A stretch of 64,000 bases of DNA from Onthomonas sp964456525 (GTDB lineage Bacteria; Bacillota; Clostridia; Oscillospirales; Oscillospiraceae): positions 1 to 64,000 of the forward strand of contig CAYWAP010000004.1 of the NCBI GenBank assembly GCA_964456525.1. The letters run 5' to 3'. A program made the translations under genes and the position numbers. Of the stretch, positions 1-8,795 are shown one piece after another (position 1 is the first letter of the stretch; the number at the start of each line of letters is the position of its first letter). The notes below the pieces were generated by a model that was not told the origin of the DNA, did no database searches, and saw nothing but the letters and a program-made list of their open reading frames with translations.

Positions 1-19
1 CGTTTTTCCCCTCTCCGGC

Positions 20-48
20 TTGACCGTTTCAAAATCTTGATATAGACT
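20..48 (+). promoter_or_regulatory. Possible sigma-A promoter
   Basis: TTGACC at 20-25, a 17-base spacer and TAGACT at 43-48. It points toward the ABC transporter genes but lies about 270 bases before them with a repeat element in between, so the assignment is weak. Confidence 0.3.
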
Positions 49-70
49 ACAACTATGGGAATCAGGCGTC

Positions 71-233
71 CGGCCCTTGTTTGAACATGGGAAATGTGTC
101 CAATGGCGAGGAATTTTTTCGCCAGCAAGGGAATTTGACGCCCCAATCCCTGGCGTATGCCAGGGAAAATCAACGCCCTGCGGCGGAAAAAGCCCCGACA
201 TAGGGTATGTTGACCTCTTTCAAACAAGGCCCG
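71..233 (+). repeat. Hairpin repeat copy A, MITE-like
   Basis: Non-coding element of about 163 bases whose ends form terminal inverted repeats: 72-85 (GGCCCTTGTTTGAA) matches the reverse complement of 219-232 at 13 of 14 positions. Inside, an outer arm at 115-124 (TTTTTTCGCC) pairs with 182-191, a second arm around 125-131 pairs with 176-181, and the centre is a perfect CCCTGGC/GCCAGGG hairpin at 148-165 (approximate edges). Partial copies occur at 14942-15032 and 16003-16124. No coding capacity is credible; the small ORF across it starts and stops arbitrarily. Function unknown: a MITE-type element or a structured RNA or terminator-like repeat. Confidence 0.7.
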
Positions 234-318
234 GCCAGCACGGTAACCGGAATCCGTTCCCATCCGCTGCGTTTCCCGATTTCACAGACGATCCAAATCT
301 GAAAGGAGGGAGGACAAA

Positions 319-1230
319 ATGATTGAAATTTCCTCTTTCACCAAAAAGTTCGGCCCGAAAACCGCCTTGGACGCCATCACCTTCCACATTGCCGAGGGCA
401 GCATCTTTGGCCTGATCGGCCCCAATGGCGCGGGCAAAACAACCCTTTTGCGCTCGCTTTGCGGCATCTACCGCCCCGACGGCGGCGCCATCCTGATTCA
501 TGATAAGTCCCCCTATGAGCATCCCGACGTCAAGTCCCGCATCTGTTTTGTACCGGACGCCCCCTGTTCCCTCCCCCACGCCTCTCTCACCGCCATGGCC
601 GGTCTGTACCGCCGGATGTACCGCACCTGGAATCAGGAATTCTATCTCCAGCTGTGCCACAGCTTCCAGCTCAACCCCAAGCAGAAGCTGCGCAACCTGC
701 CCAAGGGCATGCAGCGCCTGGGAAACCTGATCTGCGCTCTGGCCACCATGCCCGACGTTTTGCTTCTGGACGAAGTCTTTGAGGGACTGGACCCGGTCAT
801 ACGGCAGCTGCTCAGGCGTCTCATCTCCGACCAGGTCGCCGAGCGGAAGATGACCGTGGTCATCGCCTCCCACAACCTGCGCGAGCTGGAGGATTTCTGC
901 GACCATGTGAGCCTGCTGCATCAGGGGAAACTCCTCTTTGAGCAGGAACTGGACGCTTGCAAGCAGGGTTTTCACAAGGTACAAGCCCTTTTCCAGCCCC
1001 CGCTGGACGAGCCGGATCTGGTGACCCTTCGCGCCAATCTCCCCATTGTCCGCCTGACCCAGCAGGGCTCTGTGGTCACCTTTGTAACCCGGGCAGATAT
1101 GAGCACAATCACGCCAATTCTGGAGGAATACCGTCCGGTCTTCCATGAGACAATCCCCCTCTCTCTGGAGGAGAGCTTTATCAGTGAAATGGAGGTGGCA
1201 GGCTATGACCTCGACCAGATCTTCTCGTGA
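319..1230 (+). CDS. ABC transporter ATP-binding protein, YtrB-like
   Basis: A 303-residue ATPase that should power the permease encoded directly after it. Visible motifs: Walker A GPNGAGKTT near residue 35, a degenerate signature LPKGMQRL near 130 in place of LSGGQ, Walker B VLLLDEVFEGLD near 150, and the switch histidine in IASHN near 187. The degenerate signature and the roughly 90-residue tail after the nucleotide-binding domain are typical of the YtrB/ABC-2 branch found in GntR-controlled operons of Gram-positives. The start at 319 has a very strong AAAGGAGGGAGG site 4-15 bases upstream. Its end overlaps the permease start by 26 bases, implying translational coupling. Substrate cannot be read from sequence; no GntR regulator is present in the window, but it could lie just left of base 1. 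Confidence 0.88.
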   Translation: MIEISSFTKKFGPKTALDAITFHIAEGSIFGLIGPNGAGKTTLLRSLCGIYRPDGGAILIHDKSPYEHPDVKSRICFVPDAPCSLPHASLTAMAGLYRRMYRTWNQEFYLQLCHSFQLNPKQKLRNLPKGMQRLGNLICALATMPDVLLLDEVFEGLDPVIRQLLRRLISDQVAERKMTVVIASHNLRELEDFCDHVSLLHQGKLLFEQELDACKQGFHKVQALFQPPLDEPDLVTLRANLPIVRLTQQGSVVTFVTRADMSTITPILEEYRPVFHETIPLSLEESFISEMEVAGYDLDQIFS

Positions 1231-2359
1231 AGAACGTCAACACAACCCCTTCCGCCGGGTATTTTTCTGGCAGCTGAGGGCCAACCGAATCGGCGCGCTC
1301 TGTTTCACGCTGTGCCTGCTGATCGCCCTCCCGGCGATGCAGCTCATGACGGCATATTTCGGGGGCGAATTCGGTCTGCCCCTGCCGGCTGCGGTGGAGA
1401 GCAGCGCCTCAGCGTCCGCGCTGGACTCCCTTTCGGCCCAGATGGCAAAGACTTTACATTTCCAGCTGCTATGCTGTCTGCTGCCCCTGTCCATCGCGTT
1501 TATCCTGTTCTACTGCATCTCCGCCTTCGGTTTCATGCACCGCCGCGGCAGCGTAGACCTGTTCCACTCCCTGCCCGTCCGCCGGACGCCCCTTCTCATG
1601 GGCAGCTTTGTCGCCGGTCTTGTGTATCTGTATGTCCCCATCATCCTGAGCTTGGCCCTTTGCCAGTGCATCGGGCTTTACTACGGCCTGAGCGCCCCTT
1701 ATAACACCACATGGGTCTTGGAGAGTTTTCTCCTCTGCCTGCTGATGCTCACAGCCATTTACACCTCCAGCCTGTTCTTCTGCGTCGTCAGCGGCGCACT
1801 GGCGGACGCCGCCATTTCCATTCTGGCCCTGAACCTGGGCTGGCCCCTTCTCTGTGTCTGCGTCTACCAGATCATTTGCAGGACGCTGCCCGAAGCGGCG
1901 AATTCCTTTTCTCTCACACTTGCAACCGCCTTTGCGCCCTATCTGGCCGCCTTTGTCCCCCTCATCGACTCCAATTATCTCTTCGATCCGGCCATTTCCA
2001 CGTTTATCCTCTGGTGGGCTGCCCTCATCGTGGTGTTCCTCCTGGGCTCCATCTTCTTCTACAGACGCCGGAAGAGCGAATGCGCGGAGAGTCACCTCGC
2101 CTTCCCCGTCATCCGCGGAGTTCTGCGTCTCCTCATCTCCGCAGCCTCCGGCCTGGCGCTGGGCCTGGTTCTGGGCCGCCTGCTAAACTCCAATCTGCTC
2201 TTCCTGACCGGCGTCGTCGCCGGCAGCGCCATCGCCCACACGGTCAGCCAGCTGATCTGGACCCGCAGCTTCCGCCGTTTTTGGACAACCATCCCCGCAT
2301 ATGTCCTCACGCTGTGCTGTCTCTTCGCCTTCCTGTTTGTCCCGGCCTGCTTGAGCTGA
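1205..2359 (+). CDS. ABC transporter permease, ABC-2 type
   Basis: A 384-residue, strongly hydrophobic protein, the membrane partner of the ATPase before it. After a basic N-terminus (about residues 1-25) there are long apolar stretches, with the motif VDLFHSLPVRRTPLL near residue 115, which is characteristic of YtrC/ABC-2-like permeases. I place the start at 1205 because GGAGG at 1191-1195 sits 9 bases before it; a longer reading from 1145 would overlap the ATPase by 86 bases with no ribosome site. A bidirectional-looking hairpin at 2386-2414 closes the two-gene unit. Transport direction and cargo are unknown. Confidence 0.82.
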   Translation: MTSTRSSREERQHNPFRRVFFWQLRANRIGALCFTLCLLIALPAMQLMTAYFGGEFGLPLPAAVESSASASALDSLSAQMAKTLHFQLLCCLLPLSIAFILFYCISAFGFMHRRGSVDLFHSLPVRRTPLLMGSFVAGLVYLYVPIILSLALCQCIGLYYGLSAPYNTTWVLESFLLCLLMLTAIYTSSLFFCVVSGALADAAISILALNLGWPLLCVCVYQIICRTLPEAANSFSLTLATAFAPYLAAFVPLIDSNYLFDPAISTFILWWAALIVVFLLGSIFFYRRRKSECAESHLAFPVIRGVLRLLISAASGLALGLVLGRLLNSNLLFLTGVVAGSAIAHTVSQLIWTRSFRRFWTTIPAYVLTLCCLFAFLFVPACLS

Positions 2360-2385
2360 TCTACTTCACCTCTCTAAACGCACCA

Positions 2386-2419
2386 CCCCCCGGTATACCA
2401 GCGTATACCGGGGGTTTCG
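2386..2419. terminator. Terminator between converging ABC and ribF units
   Basis: CCCCCGGTATA at 2387-2397 pairs perfectly with TATACCGGGGG at 2404-2414 around a 6-base loop and is followed by TTT on the plus strand. It lies between two convergent genes and probably serves both. Confidence 0.75.
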
Positions 2420-2422
2420 TCT

Positions 2423-3340
2423 TCACCGCAGTATCGGTGCAGTCTCCTGAAAGTACCGTCTCGTCTGTTCTGCGTTGCGCATCACTTCTGCCGTCAGCGC
2501 CTCCACGCTGGCAAACTTCCGCTCGCCGCGAAGATGCCGGTAAAATTCCAGGCGGAGGGTCTGTCCATACAGATCGCCGGAATAATCCAGGATATACCCT
2601 TCCACATTGGCCTGGTCAGTGTCCTCCACGGTGGGCCGGACGCCCACATTGGTGACGGCGATCTCCGCCCCCTGCTCCAGCAAAACCCGGGTGGCATAGA
2701 CGCCATAGGCCGGAACCAGCACATGGGGCGCAAAAACCAGATTGACGGTGGGAAATCCCAGGGTGCGGCCCAGGTGTTTTCCCCGGCTCACGGTCTGGCT
2801 CAGCACATGGGGATGGCCCAAATAGCGATTGGCCTTTTCCATCTCACCTTTGGAGATCAGATCGCGGATGATGGTGGAATGGACCGGAACCCCGTCCAGC
2901 TCCACCATGCCAACAATTTCCACGCCAATGCCCAGTTCCCGGCATTTCTGCTGGAGCCGCTCCGCATTGCCCTCTCCCCGCGCGCCAAAGCGGTTATCGC
3001 TGCCCGCCACAATATACACAGCGCCCAGTTCCCCCACCAGATAACCGGCGATATAATCCTGCCAGGACATATTCTGCATTTGGCTGTCAAAGCGGGCGAG
3101 AATCACATCCTCAATCCCATAATAGTGCTTCATCAGCCAGATTCGGTCCTCATTCGAGTTGATCAGGGGAACCGGATGCCCCCCCAGCACCTGGCTGGGA
3201 TGGGTGTCCAGGGACACCACAGCGGGGACGGCGTCCAACTCCTTCGCCCGCTTCACCACCGTTTTCAGCAGCTCGCCATGGCCCAAATGAACCCCGTCAA
3301 AAAATCCGATGGCGACAACACGCCGTTTTTGCTCTTCCAT
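2423..3340 (-). CDS. ribF: Bifunctional riboflavin kinase/FMN adenylyltransferase
   Basis: Makes FMN from riboflavin and FAD from FMN. The N-terminal half carries the nucleotidyltransferase motif GFFDGVHLGH near residue 15 and the C-terminal half the kinase motif GRTLGFPTVNL near 190; about 305 residues is the normal length. The chosen ATG at 3340 has AAGAGGTG 6-8 bases upstream; a GTG nine bases earlier would sit on top of that site. Last gene of the rimP operon, 12 bases after truB, the same truB-ribF order as in Bacillus. No FMN riboswitch is expected here because the gene is internal to the operon. Confidence 0.93.
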   Translation of the reverse strand: MEEQKRRVVAIGFFDGVHLGHGELLKTVVKRAKELDAVPAVVSLDTHPSQVLGGHPVPLINSNEDRIWLMKHYYGIEDVILARFDSQMQNMSWQDYIAGYLVGELGAVYIVAGSDNRFGARGEGNAERLQQKCRELGIGVEIVGMVELDGVPVHSTIIRDLISKGEMEKANRYLGHPHVLSQTVSRGKHLGRTLGFPTVNLVFAPHVLVPAYGVYATRVLLEQGAEIAVTNVGVRPTVEDTDQANVEGYILDYSGDLYGQTLRLEFYRHLRGERKFASVEALTAEVMRNAEQTRRYFQETAPILR

Positions 3341-3352
3341 GGTGGGCACCTC

Positions 3353-4222
3353 TTAAAAGAAATTCTTCACAGTCCGCATTTCTCCGCCTCTCCGCTGTCC
3401 CAGCATCAAAAATGTGCCGTCAGCGGCATAGACCCGGTAAAAGCCGTCCCCGCCCTGACTGTGAAAGGGGTTGCCGTTGCGGCAGAGACGCTCCTGAGTT
3501 CCCGAGACGCGCAGGGCCGGATAGCCGCGGAACAGTGAATCCACCGGCCGCAGCAGGGTGTCCACAGTCCCCTCTTCCACGGCCTGGGCAACCTGGTCCA
3601 GCGTGACACACTCCGAGATCCGATACCCCGCCGCCATCGTCCGGCGCAGGGACGCCATCACGCCGCCGCAGCCCAGCACTTCCCCAATGTCGTGGCACAG
3701 GGTTCGGATATAGGTCCCCTTGGAGCAGCGGACTCGCAGCATATAGTCCGTTTCCGAAAGCGCCTCTCCCAGCTCCAGCTCATAAATGATAATCTGGCGG
3801 GCCTTGCGCTCCACCGTTTTGCCCGCTCTGGCCAAATCGTAGAGCTTTTTCCCATTCACCTTCAGCGCGGAATACATGGGGGGAACCTGCTGGATTTCCC
3901 CGCGAAAACGGGGCAAAACCCCCTCGATCTCCGCCCTGCCGCAACGTACCGGCCGCTTTTCGAGGACGGTACCGGTGATATCCTGGGTATCCGTATCCAC
4001 TCCCAGACGCAAGGTGGCAAGATACTCCTTCTCCCCGGACTCGGCAAACTGTACCGCACGGGTTGCCCGCCCCACAAAGACGGTCAGCACTCCCGTGGCC
4101 ATAGGGTCCAGCGTCCCGGCGTGACCCACCCGCTTTTCCTTTAGCAGGCCCCGCAGCTTGGCGCACACATCCATGCTGGTCCAATCCTGGGGCTTGTCAA
4201 TGAGAATCATTCCGTTTGGCAT
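3353..4222 (-). CDS. truB: tRNA pseudouridine-55 synthase
   Basis: Isomerises U55 in the T-loop of tRNAs. The family opening NGMILIDKPQDWTS is present, followed by the catalytic-aspartate region GHAGTLDPMATGVL near residue 35-48 and the conserved CSKGTYIRTLCHDIG near 165-180; a C-terminal PUA-like part completes 289 residues. The start at 4222 is preferred because AAGGA lies 6 bases upstream and TruB proteins normally begin M-x-N-G; an ATG at 4210 would instead form an ATGA overlap with the small upstream gene. Overlaps the preceding small gene by 16 bases. Confidence 0.93.
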   Translation of the reverse strand: MPNGMILIDKPQDWTSMDVCAKLRGLLKEKRVGHAGTLDPMATGVLTVFVGRATRAVQFAESGEKEYLATLRLGVDTDTQDITGTVLEKRPVRCGRAEIEGVLPRFRGEIQQVPPMYSALKVNGKKLYDLARAGKTVERKARQIIIYELELGEALSETDYMLRVRCSKGTYIRTLCHDIGEVLGCGGVMASLRRTMAAGYRISECVTLDQVAQAVEEGTVDTLLRPVDSLFRGYPALRVSGTQERLCRNGNPFHSQGGDGFYRVYAADGTFLMLGQRRGGEMRTVKNFF

Positions 4223-4404
4223 GTGCTGTCCTTCTTCTCTGTCTGATTTCGCGAGGGCATCTGGTTGCCGTCCAGCTGCAAACCCAGATCGTTCAGCAGA
4301 TCGCGCAGCTGGGCGTGAATGCGCGGATGGATCTGCTCGTCCTCCGGAGGGTTCTCCCGTCCCAGCTGGGAAAAGGGGTTCTCATAGTCTTTCCTGTCTG
4401 CCAT
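4207..4404 (-). CDS. Small unknown protein between nrnA and truB
   Basis: A 65-residue, charged, soluble reading frame (begins MADRKDYENPFSQLG, contains PEDEQIHPRIHAQLRDLL). It sits exactly between nrnA (2-base gap) and truB (16-base overlap), which favours a real gene over a chance frame, as does the amphipathic central helix. Not recognised as any named family; no catalytic motif or membrane segment is visible. Could alternatively be a degraded remnant or non-coding spacer of the operon. Confidence 0.6.
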   Translation of the reverse strand: MADRKDYENPFSQLGRENPPEDEQIHPRIHAQLRDLLNDLGLQLDGNQMPSRNQTEKKDSTCQTE

Positions 4405-4406
4405 GT

Positions 4407-5402
4407 TTACACCTCACTGCCGGAAGCTGGGACGTCCATCCGCCCCATGTCCAGCGCCTGCATAATACTGTCATAGACGGCCTCTCGCGCCTGCGCCTCC
4501 GTTCCGGAAACACGTCCGCCCGCCGCCGCCACATGGCCGCCGCCTCCCAGCAGGCCGCAAATGCGGTTGGCGTCGTACTTTTGTCCATCCGTCCGCAGAC
4601 TGATTTTCCACTCGCCCGGGGAGAGTTCCTTCAGGGTGGCGGCGCACTTGACCCCCTCGATTTGAGCGGCAAAGGCGGCAATCTCCTCGCAGTCCTGCTC
4701 GCTGGCGCCGATGCTCTCCCGGTCCGAGAGGGACAGCCTGCCGATGCAGATTTCCCCGTCCCCAAAGAACGCCTCCGAGGCCATCAGCGCCGCCTCCACC
4801 TGAAGGCGTTTCCGGCTTTTCGTCTGGAAAAAGTGCTTATTGATGGGCCTTACGTCCACAATTTCCAAGAGTTCCGCCGCAATTCTGTGGGTTTCCGGCG
4901 TGGTGTTGGAGTAGGCAAAGCAGCCGCAGTCGGTGGAAATCGCCACATACAGCGCCCGGGCAATGGGTTCCGACAAAACGCCCCACCGCTTGCACAATCG
5001 GTAAATGATCTCACCGCAGGCGGCGGCGCTGGCGTCCAGACACAGCCCACGGGCATAGTGGGTATTGCTGGGATGGTGGTCAATGCACAGCGCACTTTTG
5101 CCGATATACTTCTGCTGTTCCCCCTCGGGAAACAGATTTTCGGTGGCAATATCCACCGCCACCACGTGATCCGGAGCATACCCCTCCGGCGCCCACTGGA
5201 AGTCCAGAAAGCCCTCATACGTGGGCGTCAGACCGGGGTTGGGCAACGTATAGGCCGTCTTTCCCATGGCCTGCAGCGCCAGACACAGTGCGGTGGCGCA
5301 GCCCAACGTATCGCCGTCCGGCCGTATATGGGTCAGGACCAGAAAGCGGTCCCTGCTGGTAAACCAGCTGATTACTTCTTGTTCTGTCATTTTTTCTTCC
5401 AT
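4407..5402 (-). CDS. nrnA: DHH-family oligoribonuclease / pAp phosphatase
   Basis: Degrades nano-RNAs and dephosphorylates 3'-phosphoadenosine-5'-phosphate. Metal-binding motifs are all visible: HIRPDGDTLG near residue 21, IDHHPSNTHYA near 110 (the DHH motif) and GGGGHVAAAGG near 300 in the DHHA1 domain. 331 residues is the usual size. Lies between rbfA and truB as in other Firmicutes. The start at 5402 has a weak upstream site; an internal ATG at 5390 preceded by GGAAG is an alternative. Confidence 0.9.
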   Translation of the reverse strand: MEEKMTEQEVISWFTSRDRFLVLTHIRPDGDTLGCATALCLALQAMGKTAYTLPNPGLTPTYEGFLDFQWAPEGYAPDHVVAVDIATENLFPEGEQQKYIGKSALCIDHHPSNTHYARGLCLDASAAACGEIIYRLCKRWGVLSEPIARALYVAISTDCGCFAYSNTTPETHRIAAELLEIVDVRPINKHFFQTKSRKRLQVEAALMASEAFFGDGEICIGRLSLSDRESIGASEQDCEEIAAFAAQIEGVKCAATLKELSPGEWKISLRTDGQKYDANRICGLLGGGGHVAAAGGRVSGTEAQAREAVYDSIMQALDMGRMDVPASGSEV

Positions 5403-5434
5403 CCTATACCACCCAGGATATTTCTACACAAGTC

Positions 5435-5770
5435 CTACTCCAATTCGTTCATCAGCTTGATAATTTTAGCGCCCTCGTCAATGGAGTGGTCCTCAATAAA
5501 GGTCAGCTCCGGCGTATAGCGCAGTTTCATGCGGCGTCCCAGCTCCCGGCGCATAAAGCCAGAGGCGGATTTCAGGCCGCGAATAGCGTCGGCCATATCT
5601 GCCTTGTCCAAAGCGGAGACATAAATCTTGCAATAGCGCAGGTCTGCGGTGGTGTCCACACGCGTGACGGAAATCATGCCGTGAACCCGCGGATCTTTCA
5701 GCGCGGGGATCATGGCTGCGATTTCCCGCTTGATGTCGTCATTGATGCGTTCCAGACGGTAACTGGGCAT
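5435..5770 (-). CDS. rbfA: Ribosome-binding factor A
   Basis: A 111-residue KH-like protein that helps mature the 5' end of 16S rRNA in the 30S subunit. It begins MPSYRLERINDDIKREIA and shows the family segments DPRVHGMISVTRVD near residue 30 and LRYTPELTFIEDHSID near 90. The frame is open further upstream into infB sequence, but 5770 is the first start that gives the family N-terminus and normal length. Sits 133 bases after infB. Confidence 0.92.
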   Translation of the reverse strand: MPSYRLERINDDIKREIAAMIPALKDPRVHGMISVTRVDTTADLRYCKIYVSALDKADMADAIRGLKSASGFMRRELGRRMKLRYTPELTFIEDHSIDEGAKIIKLMNELE

Positions 5771-5903
5771 AGCGAACCTCCCGTTCCAATATTGGCAAGG
5801 AGCGCAGAACACAGAACCTGATCTGTCTGCATCCTGCGCCCCTGTTCTCTTTGATTCTGTTGCGTCCCCTTCAGCCCCGGCGGGCAAGGGGCGGCAGCGC
5901 CAT

Positions 5904-8330
5904 TCAGCGCGCCACTTCCTCCATCTTAAAGCACTCGAAGATGTCTCCCACTTTGATATCGGAGAACTTCTCCAGCGTGACGCCGCACTCATACCCGGCA
6001 GCCACTTCTTTGACCGAGTCCTTGAAGCGCTGCAAGGTGGCGATTGCGCCCTCGTAAATGACGATGCCGTCACGGACCAGCCGCAGCTGGGCGTCCCGGG
6101 TGACCTTGCCCTCCAGGACATAGCTGCCAGCTACAATGCCGACGTTGGAGATCTTATAGACCTGGCGGACCTCCACGCGGCCCAGTTCCACCTCCCGGAA
6201 CTCAGGTGCCAGCAGGCCCTTCATAGCCGCCTCAATTTCGTCCATGCACTCGTAGATCACGCGATACATGCGCATATCCACCTTATCCCGCTCGGCACGG
6301 GACTTGGCCATGGCGTCCGGACGTACATTAAAGCCCACAATGATGGCGTTGGAGGTGGCGGCCAGCATGACGTCGCTCTCGTTGATGGCGCCCACGCCGC
6401 CGTGAATCACGCGCACCCGGACTTCCTCATTCGAGAGTTTCTCCAGGTTCTGCTTCACCGCCTCAACGGAGCCCTGAACATCGGCTTTGACGATGATGTC
6501 CAGCTCCTTGACCTCTCCCTCCTTGATCTGGGAGAACAGGTCATCCAGGCTGACCTTCTTGGCCACCGGCGCGTTGGCGGCGGCTTTCTTCTCCGCCTTG
6601 CGCTGCTCGGCCAGCTCACGGGCCATACGCTCATCGGCCACGGCATAGAAGTCGTCTCCCGCATCGGGAACCTCCGACATACCCGTGATCTCCACCGGGA
6701 CGGAGGGGCCTGCGTTCTTCAGCCGTCTGCCGCGATAATCGGTCATGGCGCGGACACGGCCCACAGCGGTGCCGGCAATGATGACATCGCCCACCTTCAG
6801 CGTGCCATTTTGAATCAGCAGCGTGGCGACCGGGCCGCGGCCCTTGTCCAGGCGGGCCTCTACCACGGCGCCCTTCGCCGCCCGGTTGGGGTTGGCCTTC
6901 AGCTCGGCCATCTCGGCGACCAGCAGGACGCTCTCCAGCAGCTCGTCAATGCCCTCTCCGGTCTTGGCCGAAATGGGGCAGACAATGGTGTCGCCGCCCC
7001 AGTCCTCGGCCAGCAGATCGTATTTGGTCAGCTCCTGCTTGACCTTCTCCGCGTCGGCTCCGGGCAGATCCATCTTGTTGACCGCCACGACGATGGGAAT
7101 CTTGGCGGCCTTTGCATGGTTGATCGCCTCAACCGTCTGGGGCATAATGCCGTCGTTCCCGGCCACCACCAGAATGGCAATGTCGGTGACCATGGCGCCC
7201 CGGGCGCGCATGGCGGTGAAGGCCTCATGGCCGGGCGTATCCAGGAAGGTGACGAGTTTATCGCCGTTGACTTTCACCTGATAGGCGCCAATGGCCTGGG
7301 TAATGCCGCCGGCCTCCCCGGCGGCCACGCTGGAGTTGCGGATATAGTCCAGCAGGGAGGTTTTTCCGTGGTCAACATGGCCCATGACCACGATGACCGG
7401 GGCGCGAGGCTCCAGATCTTCCTCCCGGTCCTCTGCGGTGTCAATCAGCTTCTCTTCGATGGTGACGACGACCTCATGCTCCACCTTGCATCCCAATTCC
7501 TCCGCCACAATGGCTGCGGTATCGAAATCAATGGTGTCGCTCATGGCGGCCATCACGCCGTCCATCATCAGCCGTTTTACCACCTCAGCGCCGGTCTTCT
7601 TCATCCGGGAGGCCAGCTCGCCCACCGTGATCTCGTCCGGGATCTGCACCTTGACCGGCGCCTTCCGGGCGGCCTCCTGCTGGAGCCGGCGCATCTTCCG
7701 CTGCTGCTCCTCCTGGCGGCGGCGGTTGGACTGCTTGCCGCTGCGCTGCTGCTGAGAGCGCTTGGAGGGAATCTTCTGCTTGCCGCGCTGCAGCTTATCG
7801 CTGTTGTCCGGCGCCAGATCATCCAGATGGGAGTCATACCGGTCCAGATTCACGTCCACATTGGAGCGGGTATTGACCACCTTCTTTTGGGGAACCCGGC
7901 TTCTGGGCTGCTGGGCCGGTGCGCTTTGCTGCTCCTTAGGAGATCCAGCCTTTTGCTCATCGCCCTTGCGGCTGTTGGTCTGGGGCTTGCCATCTCCCTG
8001 GGCCTTTTGGGCATTTTTGGCGTCCTTCCCCTTGGGCTGGGAGGAATTGCCCGCTTTTCCCTTCCCCTTAGGCGCGCTGGGCGCACCGGCGCCCTTGGGC
8101 TCCTGATAGCTTTCGGAATAGACTTCCTCCAGACTCTTGATCTGGTGGGTCTGGGTCAGATAATCAAAGATGACGGACAGCTCTTCGTCGCTCAGGGCCG
8201 CCATGGTACTGCTCGGCGCTTTCAGATATTTGGTCAAAATCTCCGTGATCTTCTTGTTGCCGACTGCCTTACCTCCCAGCTGGAAATCCTTGGCGACTTC
8301 CCGCACTCTGTACTTCATCTCTAAACTCAT
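5904..8330 (-). CDS. infB: Translation initiation factor IF-2
   Basis: GTPase that brings initiator fMet-tRNA to the 30S subunit. The 808 residues start with an IF2-N domain (about 1-60), followed by a low-complexity Pro/Lys/Gln-rich linker to about 230, a second IF2-N module, and the G domain with GHVDHGKT near 313, DTPGHEAF near 362, VNKMDLP near 416 and SAKTGEG near 453; the C-terminal half is the fMet-tRNA-binding region. AGGAGG ten bases before 8330 fixes the start. A long antisense frame of 640 codons across the gene is only a GC-bias shadow. Confidence 0.96.
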   Translation of the reverse strand: MSLEMKYRVREVAKDFQLGGKAVGNKKITEILTKYLKAPSSTMAALSDEELSVIFDYLTQTHQIKSLEEVYSESYQEPKGAGAPSAPKGKGKAGNSSQPKGKDAKNAQKAQGDGKPQTNSRKGDEQKAGSPKEQQSAPAQQPRSRVPQKKVVNTRSNVDVNLDRYDSHLDDLAPDNSDKLQRGKQKIPSKRSQQQRSGKQSNRRRQEEQQRKMRRLQQEAARKAPVKVQIPDEITVGELASRMKKTGAEVVKRLMMDGVMAAMSDTIDFDTAAIVAEELGCKVEHEVVVTIEEKLIDTAEDREEDLEPRAPVIVVMGHVDHGKTSLLDYIRNSSVAAGEAGGITQAIGAYQVKVNGDKLVTFLDTPGHEAFTAMRARGAMVTDIAILVVAGNDGIMPQTVEAINHAKAAKIPIVVAVNKMDLPGADAEKVKQELTKYDLLAEDWGGDTIVCPISAKTGEGIDELLESVLLVAEMAELKANPNRAAKGAVVEARLDKGRGPVATLLIQNGTLKVGDVIIAGTAVGRVRAMTDYRGRRLKNAGPSVPVEITGMSEVPDAGDDFYAVADERMARELAEQRKAEKKAAANAPVAKKVSLDDLFSQIKEGEVKELDIIVKADVQGSVEAVKQNLEKLSNEEVRVRVIHGGVGAINESDVMLAATSNAIIVGFNVRPDAMAKSRAERDKVDMRMYRVIYECMDEIEAAMKGLLAPEFREVELGRVEVRQVYKISNVGIVAGSYVLEGKVTRDAQLRLVRDGIVIYEGAIATLQRFKDSVKEVAAGYECGVTLEKFSDIKVGDIFECFKMEEVAR

Positions 8331-8405
8331 ATATCGGCCACCTCCTAATTAGGTCATCGCGCCCGGATGTCCTGGCCATCCCAGGGCACAGTTGTTTCTA
8401 CATAC

Positions 8406-8795
8406 TTATTTCTTTCTGGGCTTTTCTTTTTTTCTGCGGAGCGCCTTTTCCTGCCGCCGCTGCAGCTCTTCTGCAACGGCAGCGTACTCAGGATGCCCCT
8501 GTGCGGCCACCGCCGCGGACTTGGCCGCAAGGCCCAAATCCGTGAACGCACACGCCGCGCAGCTCTCCCGGCCCAGAGCGCCGCCCAGTTCGGCGCGGCT
8601 GACCGGAATCCCAAGTACGGGTGCCCGGTCCCCCGCACGGTTGCGAACCCGCCGGGCCGTCCCCTCTGAGGCGTCCTCCGCCAGCAGGATCAGCCGGGCC
8701 TTGTGGTTCTTGACCGCTTCCTCCACCGAATCTTCGCCCATTGCCAGACGTCCGGCCCGCTTTGCCAGACCGGCCAGATGGAGCAGTTCTCTCAT
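8406..8795 (-). CDS. ylxQ: L7Ae-family RNA-binding protein YlxQ
   Basis: A small RNA-binding protein of the ribosomal L7Ae/L30e fold, encoded between ylxR and infB in many Firmicutes. Begins MRELLHLAGLAKRAGRLAMGEDSV and keeps the KARLILLAEDAS core near residue 32. At 129 residues it is longer than the typical 100 because of a strongly basic C-terminal tail (ends KKEKPRKK). Overlaps the end of ylxR by 4 bases. Precise RNA target unknown. Confidence 0.85.
   Translation of the reverse strand: MRELLHLAGLAKRAGRLAMGEDSVEEAVKNHKARLILLAEDASEGTARRVRNRAGDRAPVLGIPVSRAELGGALGRESCAACAFTDLGLAAKSAAVAAQGHPEYAAVAEELQRRQEKALRRKKEKPRKK

Noticed and set aside
77..322. 81-codon frame at the left end
   Set aside because: It runs through the hairpin repeat and into the ABC gene's ribosome site; no homology and no start signal.
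1711..2655. 314-codon plus-strand frame overlapping the ABC permease and ribF
   Set aside because: Crosses a clear terminator and two real genes in other frames; low-complexity Pro/Arg/Ser translation.
6402..8324. A 640-codon open frame antisense to infB, and similar long antisense frames over groEL (21609-23174), ftsH (23685-26126), rpoA and rplB
   Set aside because: They mirror the third-position GC bias of real genes on the other strand, have no ribosome sites and no recognisable protein families.
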